Numbered from the stretch's first letter, positions 37,054 to 47,626 are shown. The stretch is 64,000 nucleotides of DNA from Bog-756 sp963725275 (GCA_963725275.1 CAVRXS010000007.1:620001-684000), one strand, 5' to 3'. The notes: generated by a model not told the origin, from the letters alone. Translations and numbers: made by a program.

Positions 37054-38207
37054 CTACAGGGTAACGCCCAGCAACGTTGCCCCACGGACGACCGGGCGGC
37101 CGGCGGCCGCCTGCGTGTCGAGGGCCTCGAGGGCGGCCGGGGTGTCGAGGTCGTCGTCGAGGGCGGCACGCACCAGCGTGAGCCCGTCCTCCTCGGGCCC
37201 GGATCCGTCCCCGGCGCCGCGCCAGGCGGCGAGGCGGGTGGCCGCACGGGCCAGATCGGCGTCGGACCACTCCCAGTCGGGCCGGTAGTGGTGGGAGAGC
37301 AGGGCCAACCGGACGACCGCCGGCTCCCACTCCTTCAGCAGGTCGCCCACGAAGACCAGGTTGCCGAGGGACTTCGACATCTTGGTGCCGTCGAGGCCCA
37401 CGAGACCGACGTGGAGCCAGTGGCGCACGAAACGGGTCCCGGTCACCGACTCCGACTGGGCCGCCTCGCACTCGTGATGGGGGAAGATCAGGTCGCGCCC
37501 ACCACCGTGGACGTCGACGGTCTCGCCGAGCTCCCGCAGGGCCAGGGCCGAGCACTCGATGTGCCAGCCCGGCCGACCGGGCCCCCAGCGCGACTCCCAC
37601 GACGGCTCGTCGGCGAGCGGACGGCTGCCACAGGACGAAGTCGAGCGGGTGTCGCTTGTTCGGGTCGTCCGGGTTGCCACCGTGCTCGGCGGCCAGGGCC
37701 AGCATGGCGTCCCGTCCGAGATGGCTGACCTCGCCGAACCGGGGGAAGGTGGTCACGTCGAAGTAGACCGCACCGCCGGCCTGGTAGGCGTGGCCGGACT
37801 CGAGCACCGTACCGATGAGCGTGAGGATCTCGGGGATGGCCGAGGTGGCCCGGGGCTCGGACCACGCCGGGAGGAGGCCGAGCGCGGCCATGTCGGCGTC
37901 GAAGCGGGCCATCTCCTCGGCCGCCAGGTCGAGGTAGTGGACGCCGAGCTCGCGGGCCTTGCGCAGGATGTCGTCGTCGACGTCGGTGACGTTGCGGACG
38001 CACCGGGTGCTCGTGGCCGAGATCGCGCAGCCGGCGCTGGAGGATGTCGAAGGTCAGGTAGACCTGCGCGTGTCCGAGGTGGGCCGAGTCGTACGGGGTG
38101 ATCCCGCAGGAGTAGATCGTCACGAGGGGACCGGCCTCGAGCGGGACGACCTCCCGGCGGGCTGTGTCGTAGAGGCGGATCACCGGCGGTCGATCCGGCT
38201 CGCTCAC
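37054..38207 (-). CDS. mshC: L-cysteine:glucosaminyl-inositol ligase MshC, frameshifted sequence
   Basis: Mycothiol pathway enzyme joining cysteine to GlcN-Ins, related to CysRS. I choose MshC over CysS because of SCGITPYDSAHLGHAQVYLTFD (CysRS has CGPTVY), the short length (about 385 residues), no anticodon-binding domain, and the LLGVTL C-terminus. Zinc ligands are in SCGIT, HIECSA and FPHHE; the adenylate loop is KMSKSLGNL. Three frames are needed (shifts near 38010 and 37625). GTG 38207 overlaps the npdG stop by four bases. Mycothiol is the actinobacterial low-molecular-weight thiol. Confidence 0.85.
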
Positions 38208-38860
38208 CCGAGTCCGGTCAGCCGTACGGCTGCGTGCACCTTGTGGCGGATGTTGACCGAGATGAGCACGGCGGTGAACGCCTCGATGGCGGCGGCCTGC
38301 GACGAGGCTCCCGGCGTCGACGCCACGCAGCCCGTCGATGCGGTCGACCAACGCGACCGTGGCCGCGGTGGCCTCGGCGTGGTCCGAGCAGACGAGGACG
38401 TCGGCGTCCATCGGCGTGGTCAGCTGCTCCATCTCCGATGCCGGCAGGTGGTGGAAGGCGGCGGAGACCAGGGCCTCGGGCAGCGCGGCCTGGAGGGTGG
38501 CGGCCATCGAGCCCCGGGGCGGGATCAGGGCCAGGAACTCCTTCCCTTCCTTGACCAGGGCGTTGACCATCGAGACGACCACCTTGCCCGAGAGCGCGGC
38601 AGCAAGCGGGGTGACCGTGGCGACGAGCCCGTCCCACGGGGTGGCCACGACGACCAACTCGGCGGAGGCGGCCTCCTCGTTGGACGCCCCGCTGATCGGA
38701 CAGGGCGCGGTCGCGCCACGAATCGACGAGTCCGGCGGCCACACCGGTGGCCCGCTGCTGCGTCACGGGATCCGATGACGACCTCGTCGCCGGCGGCAGC
38801 GAGGCGGACGGCCAGGCCGCGCCCCGCCGGACCGGTCCCTCCCAGGATTCCGATGCGCAT
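38204..38860 (-). CDS. npdG: NADPH-dependent F420 reductase-like protein (NpdG/Fno), frameshifted sequence
   Basis: Moves hydride between F420 and NADP. The N-terminus MRIGILGGTGPAGRGLAVRL is the NADP-binding loop; AELVVVATPWDGL, KVVVSMVNALVKEG and FHHLPASEME match Fno. The C-terminus SVNIRHKVHAAVRLTGLG is the typical F420-pocket ending. At least two frameshifts (near 38760 and 38300). Restored length is about 218 residues. Coupled to mshC by a GTGA overlap and divergent from fabI (62-base gap). The F420-using LLM enzyme at 59.8 kb gives a possible user of this cofactor. Confidence 0.8.
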
Positions 38861-38908
38861 CGCCCTACCCTTGCACACCGCCCACGGGGCCAGGACCGGG
38901 GGCCCGGC

Positions 38909-38914
38909 TACCCT
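38909..38914 (+). promoter_or_regulatory. candidate -10 element for fabI (leaderless type)
   Basis: TACCCT eight bases before the fabI ATG; there is no Shine-Dalgarno upstream of that ATG, which favours a leaderless transcript. Confidence 0.35.
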
Positions 38915-38922
38915 GTGCGCGC

Positions 38923-39711
38923 ATGGGACTCCTCGACGGAAAGCGGATCCTCGTCACCGGCGTGCTCACCGACGCGTCGCTGGCCTTCGCCGTGGCGCGC
39001 TCGGCGCAGGAGCAGGGGGCCGAGGTCGTGCTGTCGGGCGCGGGACGCGGGCTCTCCCTGACCAGGCGTACCGCCCGCAAGCTGCCCACCGAGGTCGACG
39101 TGCTCGAGATCGACGTGACCGAGCCCGAGCAGCTCGCGGGAGCCGGCGCCCGACTGGCCGAGCGGTGGGACCGGTTCGACGGCCTGCTGCACGCGATCGG
39201 CTTTGCGCCACCCGAATGCCTCGGCGGCGACATGTTCCAGGCCAACTGGGACGAGGTCCAGGTCGCGCTCCACGTGTCCACTTACTCGCTCAAGGCGCTG
39301 GTCGAGGTGTTCCGTCCGCTGCTGGTGGCGGCCGGAGCGGACGGCCGGCCCGGGGCGTCGGTGGTCGGGTTGGACTTCGACGCCACGGTGGCCTGGCCCG
39401 CCTACGACTGGATGGGTGTCTCGAAGGCCGCCCTCGAGTCGCTCTCCCGGTACCTGGCACGCGACCTCGGGCCCGAGCGGATCCGGGTCAACCTGGTGGC
39501 CGCAGGACCGGTCAAGACGATGGCGGCCAAGTCGATCCCCGGCTTCTCGACCTTCGAGGAGACCTGGGCCGACCGGGCACCGCTCGGGTGGGACGTGCTC
39601 GACGCCGAGGTCGTGGCACGGGCGTGCGTCGCGCTGCTGTCCGATCTCCTGCCAATGACCACCGGAGAGATCCTCCACGTCGACGGCGGCATCCACGCCG
39701 TGGGCGCCTGA
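38923..39711 (+). CDS. fabI: enoyl-[acyl-carrier-protein] reductase (NADH), InhA type
   Basis: 262 residues, intact. MGLLDGKRILVTGVLTDAS, GLLHAIGFAPPE, the catalytic Tyr161 and Lys168 in YDWMGVSKAALES, and RVNLVAAGPVKTMAAKSI align with mycobacterial InhA rather than with E. coli FabI. Reduces the enoyl intermediate in type II fatty-acid elongation. The substrate-binding segment GFSTFEETWADRAPLGWD is shorter than in InhA. Divergent from npdG; a SnoaL-like gene follows after 10 bases. Confidence 0.93.
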   Translation: MGLLDGKRILVTGVLTDASLAFAVARSAQEQGAEVVLSGAGRGLSLTRRTARKLPTEVDVLEIDVTEPEQLAGAGARLAERWDRFDGLLHAIGFAPPECLGGDMFQANWDEVQVALHVSTYSLKALVEVFRPLLVAAGADGRPGASVVGLDFDATVAWPAYDWMGVSKAALESLSRYLARDLGPERIRVNLVAAGPVKTMAAKSIPGFSTFEETWADRAPLGWDVLDAEVVARACVALLSDLLPMTTGEILHVDGGIHAVGA

Positions 39712-39721
39712 CGGGACCGCC

Positions 39722-40177
39722 ATGACCGACGCCGCCACCGCCATCCACAATCTGCTCTTCCGGTACGCGGAGCTCATCGACAGCGGCGACTTCGAGGGAT
39801 TGGCCGAACTCCTCGGGGGTGCGGCCATCGGATCGGGTGACACAGGTCCGACCCTCACCGGGCACGACGCGGTGCTGGACATGTTCACCTCGACGACCCG
39901 GCGCTATCCCGACGGCACCCCGGGCACCAAGCACGTGACCACCAACGTCATCCTCGAGGTCGACGTGCAGTCGGGCACTGCGGCGACCCGGTCCTACTGG
40001 ACCGTGCTCCAGGCGGTGCCGGGCCTGCCGCTCCAGCCGATCCTGGCCGGTCGCTACCACGACCGGTTCGCGTGCCAAAGCGGGTCATGGCACTTCACCG
40101 AGCGCCGGTACGTCATCGACCTCGTGGGCGACCTGAGCCACCACATGCTCGGCCCGCTACCGACAACCGGGCCCTGA
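39722..40177 (+). CDS. SnoaL/NTF2-like protein of unknown function
   Basis: 151 residues. The cone-shaped NTF2 fold is suggested by IHNLLFRYAELIDSGDFEGLAELL, GHDAVLDMF, KHVTTNVILEVD, SYWTVLQ and GRYHDRF. Such proteins include polyketide cyclases, isomerases and the small-subunit-like or scoutknob families; catalytic residues cannot be assigned. It is 10 bases after fabI in the same direction and 108 bases before an SDR, suggesting a lipid or aromatic pathway. Confidence 0.8.
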   Translation: MTDAATAIHNLLFRYAELIDSGDFEGLAELLGGAAIGSGDTGPTLTGHDAVLDMFTSTTRRYPDGTPGTKHVTTNVILEVDVQSGTAATRSYWTVLQAVPGLPLQPILAGRYHDRFACQSGSWHFTERRYVIDLVGDLSHHMLGPLPTTGP

Positions 40178-40285
40178 GGCCCGGCCAGGGCGCGCGTCGG
40201 CCTTGACCCGCCTGACCACGCCCACCTACGTTCGGCTCCACCGCCGCCAGCCAGATCGGTGGTGGGACGACCAAAGGGGACCTCG

Positions 40286-41036
40286 ATGGGACGATTGGAG
40301 CAGACCGTCTCGGTGGTGACGGGGGCTGCATCAGGCATCGGCGCTGCCTGTGCCGAGCGCCTGTCCGCCGAGGGGGCGATCGTCTCGACCATCGACGTCG
40401 CCGCGGGTGTCGACCATGTCCTCGACGTACGGGACGAGGACAGCGGTGCGCGCCGCGTTCGACGCGGTGGTGGCCGAGCACGGCCGCCTGGACTCGGTGG
40501 TCCATGCCGCCGGCGTGGCCGGCGGGGGTCCGGTCCACCTCTTGGAGGCCGACGAGTGGGACCGGGTGATCGACGTCAACCTGAAGGGGACCTTCCTGGT
40601 CGACAAGTACAGCTCGATGCACATGCTCGCCCGGGGCAGCGGCTCGATCGTCAACATCGCGAGCATCGAGGGGATCGAGGGAACGGAGGGCGGCAGTGCC
40701 TACAACGCCTCCAAGGGCGGGGTGGTCATGCTGACCAAGTCGATGGCCATCGACTACGGCCGGCGCGGCATCCGGGTCAACTGCATCTGCCCGGGTGGCA
40801 TCGACACCCCGCTGCTGCGCTCGATCACCGACTCGGACGGCCTCGACCTCTACCGCGAGCGGCTCCGCGAGGAGCACCTGCTCGGCCGCTTCGGCCGGCC
40901 CGAGGAGATCGCCGCGGCGGCCGCCTTCCTCGCTTCCGAGGACGCTTCCTTCGTGACCGGGCACGCCCTGGTGGTGGACGGTGGGTTCACCGCCGGATTG
41001 CGGGTCGGGCTGCTCGAGCAGATCGGCCTCATGTGA
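40286..41036 (+). CDS. short-chain dehydrogenase/reductase, one frameshift
   Basis: About 250 residues when one extra G near 40443 is removed. NAD(P)-binding VVTGAASGIGAACAERLS, VVHAAGVAGGGP, IVNIASIEGIEG, the YxxxK pair in SAYNASKGG, and RVNCICPGGIDTPLL. AAGGGGA lies five bases before the ATG. The C-terminal LASEDASFVTGHALVVDGG is typical of classical SDRs. The TGA overlaps the GTG of the following acyl-CoA-dehydrogenase-like gene, so the two probably act in one pathway. Substrate unknown. Confidence 0.88.
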
Positions 41037-42217
41037 CCGCCCCGAGCCGGACCCTGACCGGCCCCGAGGCGGCCCGGACGCTCCGCGAGGTGACCGCCGC
41101 GGAATCGGAGGAGTCGGAGCGCAACCGCACCCTGACCGCGCGCACCGTCGACGCCCTCTGGGAGAGCGGGCTCATGGTGTGGGCCAACCCCGCCGTGGCA
41201 GGCGGCTCCGAGCCGTCGTTCGACGAGATGATCGAGACCTGGATCGAGCTGGCCTGGCAGGACGGGTCCCTCGGGTGGATCGGGATCGCCAACCTCCCCT
41301 CCGCCGCAAGCTGTGCCGCCTACCTCCCCGACGAGGGGTTCGCCGAGGTCTTCACCGCCCACGACAACCGGGTGACCGTCGGGGGGCAGTTCTTCCCCAA
41401 CGGGCTCGGTGAGACGGATCGACGGGCGGCTACCGGCTGACCGGGGCATGGAACTTCGGTTCCGGCACCGGGCACTCGCCCTATGTGGCCGCCGGGTTCA
41501 TCCCGACCGTGGACGGCCAGATGGAGGCCGGCGACGACGGCATCCCTCCCCTGCTGGTCGCCGTCCTCCCCCGCGAGGACGTCACCTTCACCGACGGCTG
41601 GCACGTGCAGGGGCTCAAGGGCACCGGCAGCTACGACTACAACGTGACCGACTGCTTCGTCCCCGAGGCGCGGACCTTCGAGCTGTTCACCGCGGACCCC
41701 GATGCGCGGCGAGTCGGCGGCCTTCCGGATGGGGCTGATCCCGATCACCGCGGCCGGGCACGCGTCGTGGGCGCTCGGTGTGTCCAAGAGCATGCTCGAC
41801 GACGTCACCGACCTGGCGGCCACCAAGGTCCGGATGGGCGACGAGGCGCGCTGGTCAACCGCCCCACCTTCCAGAAAGGTCTCGCCCACCATGTGGCCAT
41901 GTGGAAGGCGGCCCGGCTCCTTGTGCTGACCACGTTCGGCGAGGTCGAACAGACGGTCCTCGACGGCGGCGAGCTGACCCCGTCGATGCGCGCCGACCTG
42001 CGGGTGGCGGCCACCTATGCGACGGAGTCCGCGCCGCGAGATCGGCCAGTGGGCCCACCTCGCCGCGGGCACCACCGCGATCCGCGAGGGTTCGCGGCTC
42101 GAGCGTGCCTTCCGCGATCTCTACACGGGGACCCAGCACGTCTTCATCGGCGAGAAGACCTACATCGACGCGACCCGCATCCACCTCGGGCTGACCGGGG
42201 ACCAGATCGGGTTCTGA
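41033..42217 (+). CDS. acyl-CoA dehydrogenase-superfamily flavoprotein (HsaA/monooxygenase-like), frameshifted sequence
   Basis: Restored length about 393 residues. The N-terminal helical region (LREVTAAESEESERNRTLT) and WQDGSLGWIGIANLPSAASCAAYLPDEGFAEVF, then GGYRLTGAWNFGSGTGHSPYVAAGF, GLKGTGSYDYNVTDCFVPEAR and the C-terminal REIGQWAHLAAGTTAIREGS with DLYTGTQHVFIGEKTY. The pattern resembles flavin monooxygenases of the acyl-CoA dehydrogenase fold (HsaA, HpaB-like type) more than beta-oxidation enzymes, as no catalytic Glu motif is evident. At least four frameshifts. Coupled to the SDR (GTGA). Confidence 0.75.
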
Positions 42218-42238
42218 GTCGCGGCCCCTGCGCTGGCG

Positions 42239-43683
42239 TCAGAGCTGCAGCGACTTGACCTCGAGGAACTCCTCGAGGCCGAATGCGCCGAACTCCCGGC
42301 CGTTGCCCGACTGCTTGTAGCCACCGAACGGGGCCATCGGGTTGAAGCTGCCCCCGTTGACCTCGACCTGGCCGGTGCGCAGTCGGCGGGCCACGGCCTT
42401 CGGCCCGCTCGGGGTCGCCCGACCACACGCCTCCGGCCAGCCCGTAGTCGGTGTCGTTGGCGATCTCGATCGCCTCCTCCTCGGTGTCGTAGGGCATGAT
42501 CGACGAGGACCGGGCCGAAGATCTCCTCCTGGGCGATGGTCATGTCGCGGGTCACGTCGGAGAAGACGGTCGGGCGCACGAAGAAGCCGGTGTCGAGACC
42601 CTCGGGCGCCTCCGCCCCGCCGGTCACCAGGGTCGGCGCCCTCGTCGATGCCCTTGTCGATGTAGCCGCGCACCCGGTCCCGCTGGATGGCGGAGACCAG
42701 CGGGCCGAGCCGGGTCCCCTCGGCGAACGGGTCCCCGGCGGTGAAGGTCTCGGCCGCGGTGCCGCGCCAGCGTCCTCGACCTCGGCCAGCCGGTCACGGG
42801 GCACGAGCATCCGGGTCAGCGCGCTGCAGGTCTGGCCCGAGTTGAAGTAGCACTTGCCCACCCCGTCGGTCACCGCCGTGGGCAGATCGGCGTCGTCCAG
42901 GATGACGTTGGCCGACTTGCCGCCGAGCTCGAGGGCCACCCGCTTGACCGTGCCTGCCGCCAGCTCGGACACCCGCTTGCCGGCCCGGGTCGAGCCGGTG
43001 AACGAGACCATGTCGACGTCCGGGTGGGCGGCGATGGCCTCTCCGACCACCGGGCCCGGACCCGGTGACCAGGTTGAACACCCCGGCGGGCAGCGCCGAC
43101 CTCGTCGAAGATCTCGGCCAGCACGAAGGCGTTGAGCGGTGCGACCTCGCTCGGCTTCAGCACCACGGTGCAGCCGGCGGCCAGGGCGGGCGCCACCTTG
43201 GCCGCGATCTGGTGGAGCGGGTAGTTCCACGGGGTGATGCAGCCGACCACGCCGATCGGCTCGCGCACGACGAGCGAGTTGCCGACCGTCTGTTCCCAGG
43301 TGAAGTCGTCGGCCACCTGGGCGGCGGTGCGCGAACGAGTTGAGGGGCAGGCCGACCTGGACGAGCTGGGAGAAGAGCCGCGGCATGCCCACCTCGTGGG
43401 TGATGAGGTCGGCCAGGACGTCGGTGCGTTCGGCGAGCGCCTCGCCGACTGCGGTCAGCACCGCGGTCCGCTCTGCGACCGGCGTCGCCGACCACGAGCC
43501 GGGAAGGCGGCCCGCGGCCGCGGCCACCGCCCGGTCGACGTCGTCGACCGACCCGTCGGGGACGGTGCCGATGACCTCCTCGGTGGTCGAGTCGATGACG
43601 TCGATGGTGCCCGATCCCGAGGACGGGACCCACTTCCCTCCGATGTACAGCTCGTCCCGGACGACGGTCTCGAACGGTTCCAT
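42239..43683 (-). CDS. NAD-dependent aldehyde dehydrogenase, frameshifted sequence
   Basis: Restored length about 480 residues. LYIGGKWVPSSGSGTIDV at the start, GCITPWNYPLHQIAAKVAPAL, ELGGKSANVILDDAD (general-base Glu), the nucleophile Cys in NSGQTCSALTRMLVP, TIAQEEIFGPVL and the C-terminal GGYKQSGNGREFGAFGLEEF. At least four single-base shifts. Oxidises an aldehyde to the acid with NAD(P)+. It is convergent with the SDR/flavoprotein pair and divergent from tetR, so TetR probably controls it. Confidence 0.88.
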
Positions 43684-43871
43684 GATCCTCCCCTTGTCCT
43701 GTGGAGTGGGACGCTCGTCCTCTGCAGTCGGACTCGGTCCACCGATGCGCCCACTGTAGGCCGCACCCCTCACGCCGGGATCCCCGTCACTTGCGTAACG
43801 CTTCCGATATATAGTGTCGCGAGCAGAGGATCCGTCCGGCGACCGGACGACCCCAGGAGCGACGGGGGAAC
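43684..43871. promoter_or_regulatory. aldehyde dehydrogenase / TetR intergenic region with candidate operator
   Basis: 188 bases between divergent starts. It holds the 9-base palindrome GCGT-A-ACGC (43793-43801) and a GATATATAG tract (43806-43814), the only AT-rich spot nearby. This is a plausible TetR operator with an overlapping -10, but no -35 is clear on either strand. Confidence 0.35.
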
Positions 43872-44540
43872 GTGCCCAAGACGCAGCAGGAGCGCAAGGC
43901 CGAGACGAGCGCGCGGCTGCTTGCCGCAGCCGCCGAGCTCTTCGCCGACCAGGGCATCGACGCGGTGTCGGTCGACGCGGTCGGCCGAAGCGGCCGGCCG
44001 GACCTCGGGCGCGGTCTACGCCCACTTCGGCTCGCAAACAGGGACTCCTGCTGGCGCTCCTCGACTCCTGGCAGGACTCGCTGCTCACGGTGCTGCTGGC
44101 CGAGGTGGCGGTGAGCGACTCGCCGGCCGACCAACTGGCCGCCGTGTGGACCAACCTCGCCGACGACGACCGGAGGCGAGACCGCCACCTGGTCGCTGCT
44201 CGAGCACGAGCTCTGGCTCCGGGCGGCACGGGATCCCGAGGTGGCCGAGGTGCTCCGCGTGCGCAATGCCGAGGCCCTGCAGTACAGCGCCCGCCAGCTG
44301 GCAGGGCTGGACCGCCGCGGTCGGGGCCCATCCCTCGACGACACCGACCGACCTGGCCGTGCTGGTCAAGGCCCTCCTCACCGGGTTGGCCATGCAACGG
44401 CGCCTCGATCCGGACTCGGTCCCCGACGACGCTCGCCTCCGCGGCCTCGCCGCGCTCGTCGGTCTCCCCCTCGACGCCGAGTCAGGGTCCGCGGCACGCC
44501 GATCATCACGCTCGATCCCGTCCCCCACCACACCGATTGA
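43872..44540 (+). CDS. TetR family transcriptional regulator, frameshifted sequence
   Basis: About 220 residues when repaired. RKAETSARLLAAAAELFADQG followed by a +1 shift, then VAEAAGRTSGAVYAHFG (recognition helix) and, after another, KQGLLLALLDSWQDSLL. Further shifts near 44178 and 44330 lead to LEHELWLRAARDPEVAEVL and DLAVLVKALLTGLAMQRRLD. All four shifts are repaired by removing one base. The exact C-terminus is uncertain. GTG 43872 is preceded by GGGGGA. Divergent from the aldehyde dehydrogenase and 12 bases before the nitronate-monooxygenase-like gene. Confidence 0.8.
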
Positions 44541-44552
44541 GGAGCCACGTCA

Positions 44553-45808
44553 ATGCACACTGAGATCTGCGACACGCTCGGCATCGAGTTCCCGATCTTC
44601 GCCTTCACCCACTGCCGCGACGTGGTCGCCGCGGTCACCAACGCAGGCGGGATCGGCGTCCTCGGTGCCATCGGCTTCACTCCCGACCAGCTCGAGGTCG
44701 AGCTGACCTGGATCGACGAACACGTCGGCGACAAGCCCTACGGAGTCGACATCGTGATCCCGGCCAAGTACGAGGGAATGGACGAGATGGACCCCGACAA
44801 GCTCGAGGCCCAGATCCGTGGCCTGGTACCGCCCCAGCACAAGGAGTTCGCCCTCAAGATCCTCGCCGACCACGGCGTGCCCGAGATCCCCGAGAGCGAA
44901 CGGACCTCCAACGGGATGATCGGCTGGACCGCTGCCCACGCCGCCGGCCTCCTCGACGGTGGCCCTGCGCCATCCCAACGTCAAGCTCATCGCCAACGCG
45001 CTCGGCACTCCCCCGCCGGACGTGGTCGAGCGGGTCCAGGGGGCCGGCCTGATGATCGGGGCACTGGCCGGATCGGTCAAGCACGCGCTCAACCACAAGG
45101 CTGCCGGCCTCGACTTCATCATCTGCCAGGGCTCCGAAGGAGGCGGCCACACCGGCGACGTCGGCAGCATCGTGCTCTGGCCCGAGGTGGTCGACGCGGT
45201 CGCACCGATCCCGGTGCTGGCCGCAGGAGGGGTCGGCAGCGGACGCCAGATGGCAGCTGCTCTCGCACTCGGCGCCCAAGGGGTGTGGTCGGGCACCCTC
45301 TGGCTCACCGTCGAAGAGGCCGACATCCCGCCCAAGCAGATGGAGACGTACCTTGCCGCCTCCAGCCGGGACACAGTCCGGTCCCGTTCCTTCACCGGGA
45401 AGCCGTGCCGCATGCTGCGCAACGACTGGACCGAGGCCTGGGAGGCCGAGGACAGCCCGGACCCGCTCCCGATGCCGCTCCAGATGATGGTGGCCATCGA
45501 GGCGGTCTCCCGTGGGCACCGCTACCCGGAACAGGCCAAGGACGTGAACTTCAACCCGTGCGGGCAGGTCATCGGCCGGGCCACCACCGTACGTAAGGCC
45601 AAGGACGTGGTCTTCTCGATGGTCGAGGAGTATCATCGAGGCCACCGAGCGCCTCCAGGCCGGAAGTCAGCGTCTGACCCGGAGGGCCGCTCGGTCAGGA
45701 CGCGACCGAGGTTGTCGTCGGCGACCGCCCGGCCCCGTCGTCCACACCAATACCGTCGCCCGTGGATCTCGGTTACGGTTTCGTGACGTTGCCCGACTTG
45801 GGCCGTGA
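44553..45808 (+). CDS. nitronate monooxygenase-like FMN enzyme, frameshifted sequence
   Basis: TIM-barrel FMN enzyme: FPIFAFTHCRDVVAAVTNAGGIGVLG at the N-terminus, GVDIVIPAKYEG, then after a +1 shift near 44958 HPNVKLIANALGTPPPDVVE, the FMN-phosphate motif QGSEGGGHTGDVGSIVLWPEV, and PVLAAGGVGSGRQMAAALALGAQGV. It oxidises alkyl nitronates in characterised members; enoyl reductases of the FabK type share the fold. Another +1 shift near 45632 restores EEYIEATERLQAG, whose frame stops at 45808; the unshifted frame stops at 45786, so the end is uncertain. Confidence 0.82.
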
Positions 45809-45843
45809 GATGCCGCGGTGCGGCCGGACAATTGGGAGGTTCG

Positions 45844-47613
45844 ATGGGAAGAGGCGGACGATTCGCCGTGGCGGCGGTGCTGGTGGGCGGTCGCCTCGAT
45901 CACCCTGGCCGCGTGCAGCAGTGGCGGCAGCACGACCTCGACCTCGGGCGCGAGCGTGGGCGCGGTCAAGTCAGGCGGAACCCTGACCATGGCCCTCGAC
46001 GAGAACCTGTCGGGCTTCAACATCAACACGACGGCGGCCAATCGAGTTCGTCCTCCAGGAGATCCTCGACATCGTCTGGCCGCAGCCCTACATCGTCAAT
46101 GCCGGCCTCAAGCCGGTCCTCAACACCGACCTGCTCAGCGGCGTGACCGTCACCTCGAACCCCCAGACCGTCACCTACAACATCAATCCGAAGGCGGTCT
46201 GGCAGGACGGGACACCCATCGACGCCGACGACTTCATCTACAACTGGCAGGCCCAGAGCGGCAATCCCAGCTACACCGACGTGGGCGGACAGCCCTACGA
46301 CGTCTTTTCGACCACGGGGTACAGCCAGATCGCCTCGATCACCGGCTCGAACCCGTCCGACGGCGCAGCCTGCGATCCGGGATCAGCTGCCGACAACAAC
46401 GCCGGGACTCTGCCCCAACGGCAAGACGGTGACCGTCAAGTTCTCCCAGCCCTTCGCCGACTGGCAGAGTCTGTTCATCAACATGGTCCCGGCCCACATC
46501 GCCCGGACGGTCGGCTGGAACACCGGGTTCACCGGGCCGACCCAGACCATCTCCGGCAGCTGGTACGAGATCCAGAGCTACACCAACAACCAGTCGGTCG
46601 TCCTGGTCCGCAACCCGAAGTACTGGGGGACGCCCGGCAAGCTGAACAAGATCGTCTTCAGCTTCTTCACGGACGACACCCAGGAGGTGCCCGCCCTCCA
46701 GAACGGCGAGGTCCAGCTCATCAACCCCTCGACGGTGAGCACCTCGATCGTCCAGAACGCGGCCCAGGTGCCCAACACCACCCGGGTGATCGCGCCCGGG
46801 CTGCAGTTCGAGCACCTCGACTTCAACGAGGCCGACCCGTACCTGGCCAAGCTCCAGGTCCGCCAAGCCATCGCGTACGGGACGAACCGGGACCAGATCA
46901 TCTCGCACACCGTGGGGGAGGTCTACCCGAGCACCGTCCCCCTCGGGAACCGGATGTTCGTGCCGACCCAGCCGCAGTACGTGGACAACGGCTCGGCAGT
47001 ACGCCACCGTCAACGACCGCCAAGGCCGAGTCCTTGCTCAAGGGGCTCGGGTACAAGATGGGATCCGACGGGTACTTCCATCCCAACGACGGCCCGCAGA
47101 CCCACCAGGACCTCACCTTCACCATCCAGTCCACCTCCGGCAATGCCGTGCGCTCCCAGACCGAGCAGCTCTTCCAGGCGAACATGAAGACCATCGGCAT
47201 CAAGATCAACATCCAGAACTACGACGCCAACACCTTCTTCGGGACCAACCTCCCGCAACGGCAGCTACCAGATCGCCGAGTTCGCCTGGGTCTCGTCGCC
47301 GTTCCCGTCCGGACAATCAATCGGTGTACTGCTCGTACACGAGCTCCAACGTGCGCCTCCAACTGGATCCACTACGCCAATCCGGAGGTCGACAAGCTGT
47401 TGGCTGCAGGTGCCGCGGCAACCTCGGCGAGTCAGGAAGCCAGTCGACTTCAACCAAGCGGACCAGATGATCTGGAACGACATGGCCACGCTGCCGCTGT
47501 ACCAGGTACCCAGCTATTTCGCCTGGAATTCGAACTACGGCAACCTCGTGCCCAACGTGTCCGAGTCCGGCATCCCCTGGAACGCCAACCTGTGGGGGCT
47601 GAAGACCTCGTAG
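45844..47613 (+). CDS. ABC transporter substrate-binding lipoprotein, SBP family 5, frameshifted sequence
   Basis: About 588 residues when repaired. GGGAGG lies four bases before the ATG. A signal peptide ending in the lipobox LAAC-SSGG appears after one +1 shift near 45890. Mature part: SGGTLTMALDENLSGFNINT, PKAVWQDGTPIDADDFIYNWQ (family 5 signature), VVLVRNPKYWG, AIAYGTNRDQIIS and FTIQSTSGNAVRSQTEQLFQ. At least five shifts. Binds an oligopeptide, opine or other ligand outside the membrane and delivers it to the permease encoded next. Ligand unknown. Confidence 0.88.
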
Positions 47614-47626
47614 GCTCGCTCCCTCC

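Noticed and set aside
37054..38207. Cysteine--tRNA ligase (CysS)
   Set aside because: CGITPYD instead of CGPTVY, short length, no anticodon-binding domain and an LLGVTL end favour MshC.
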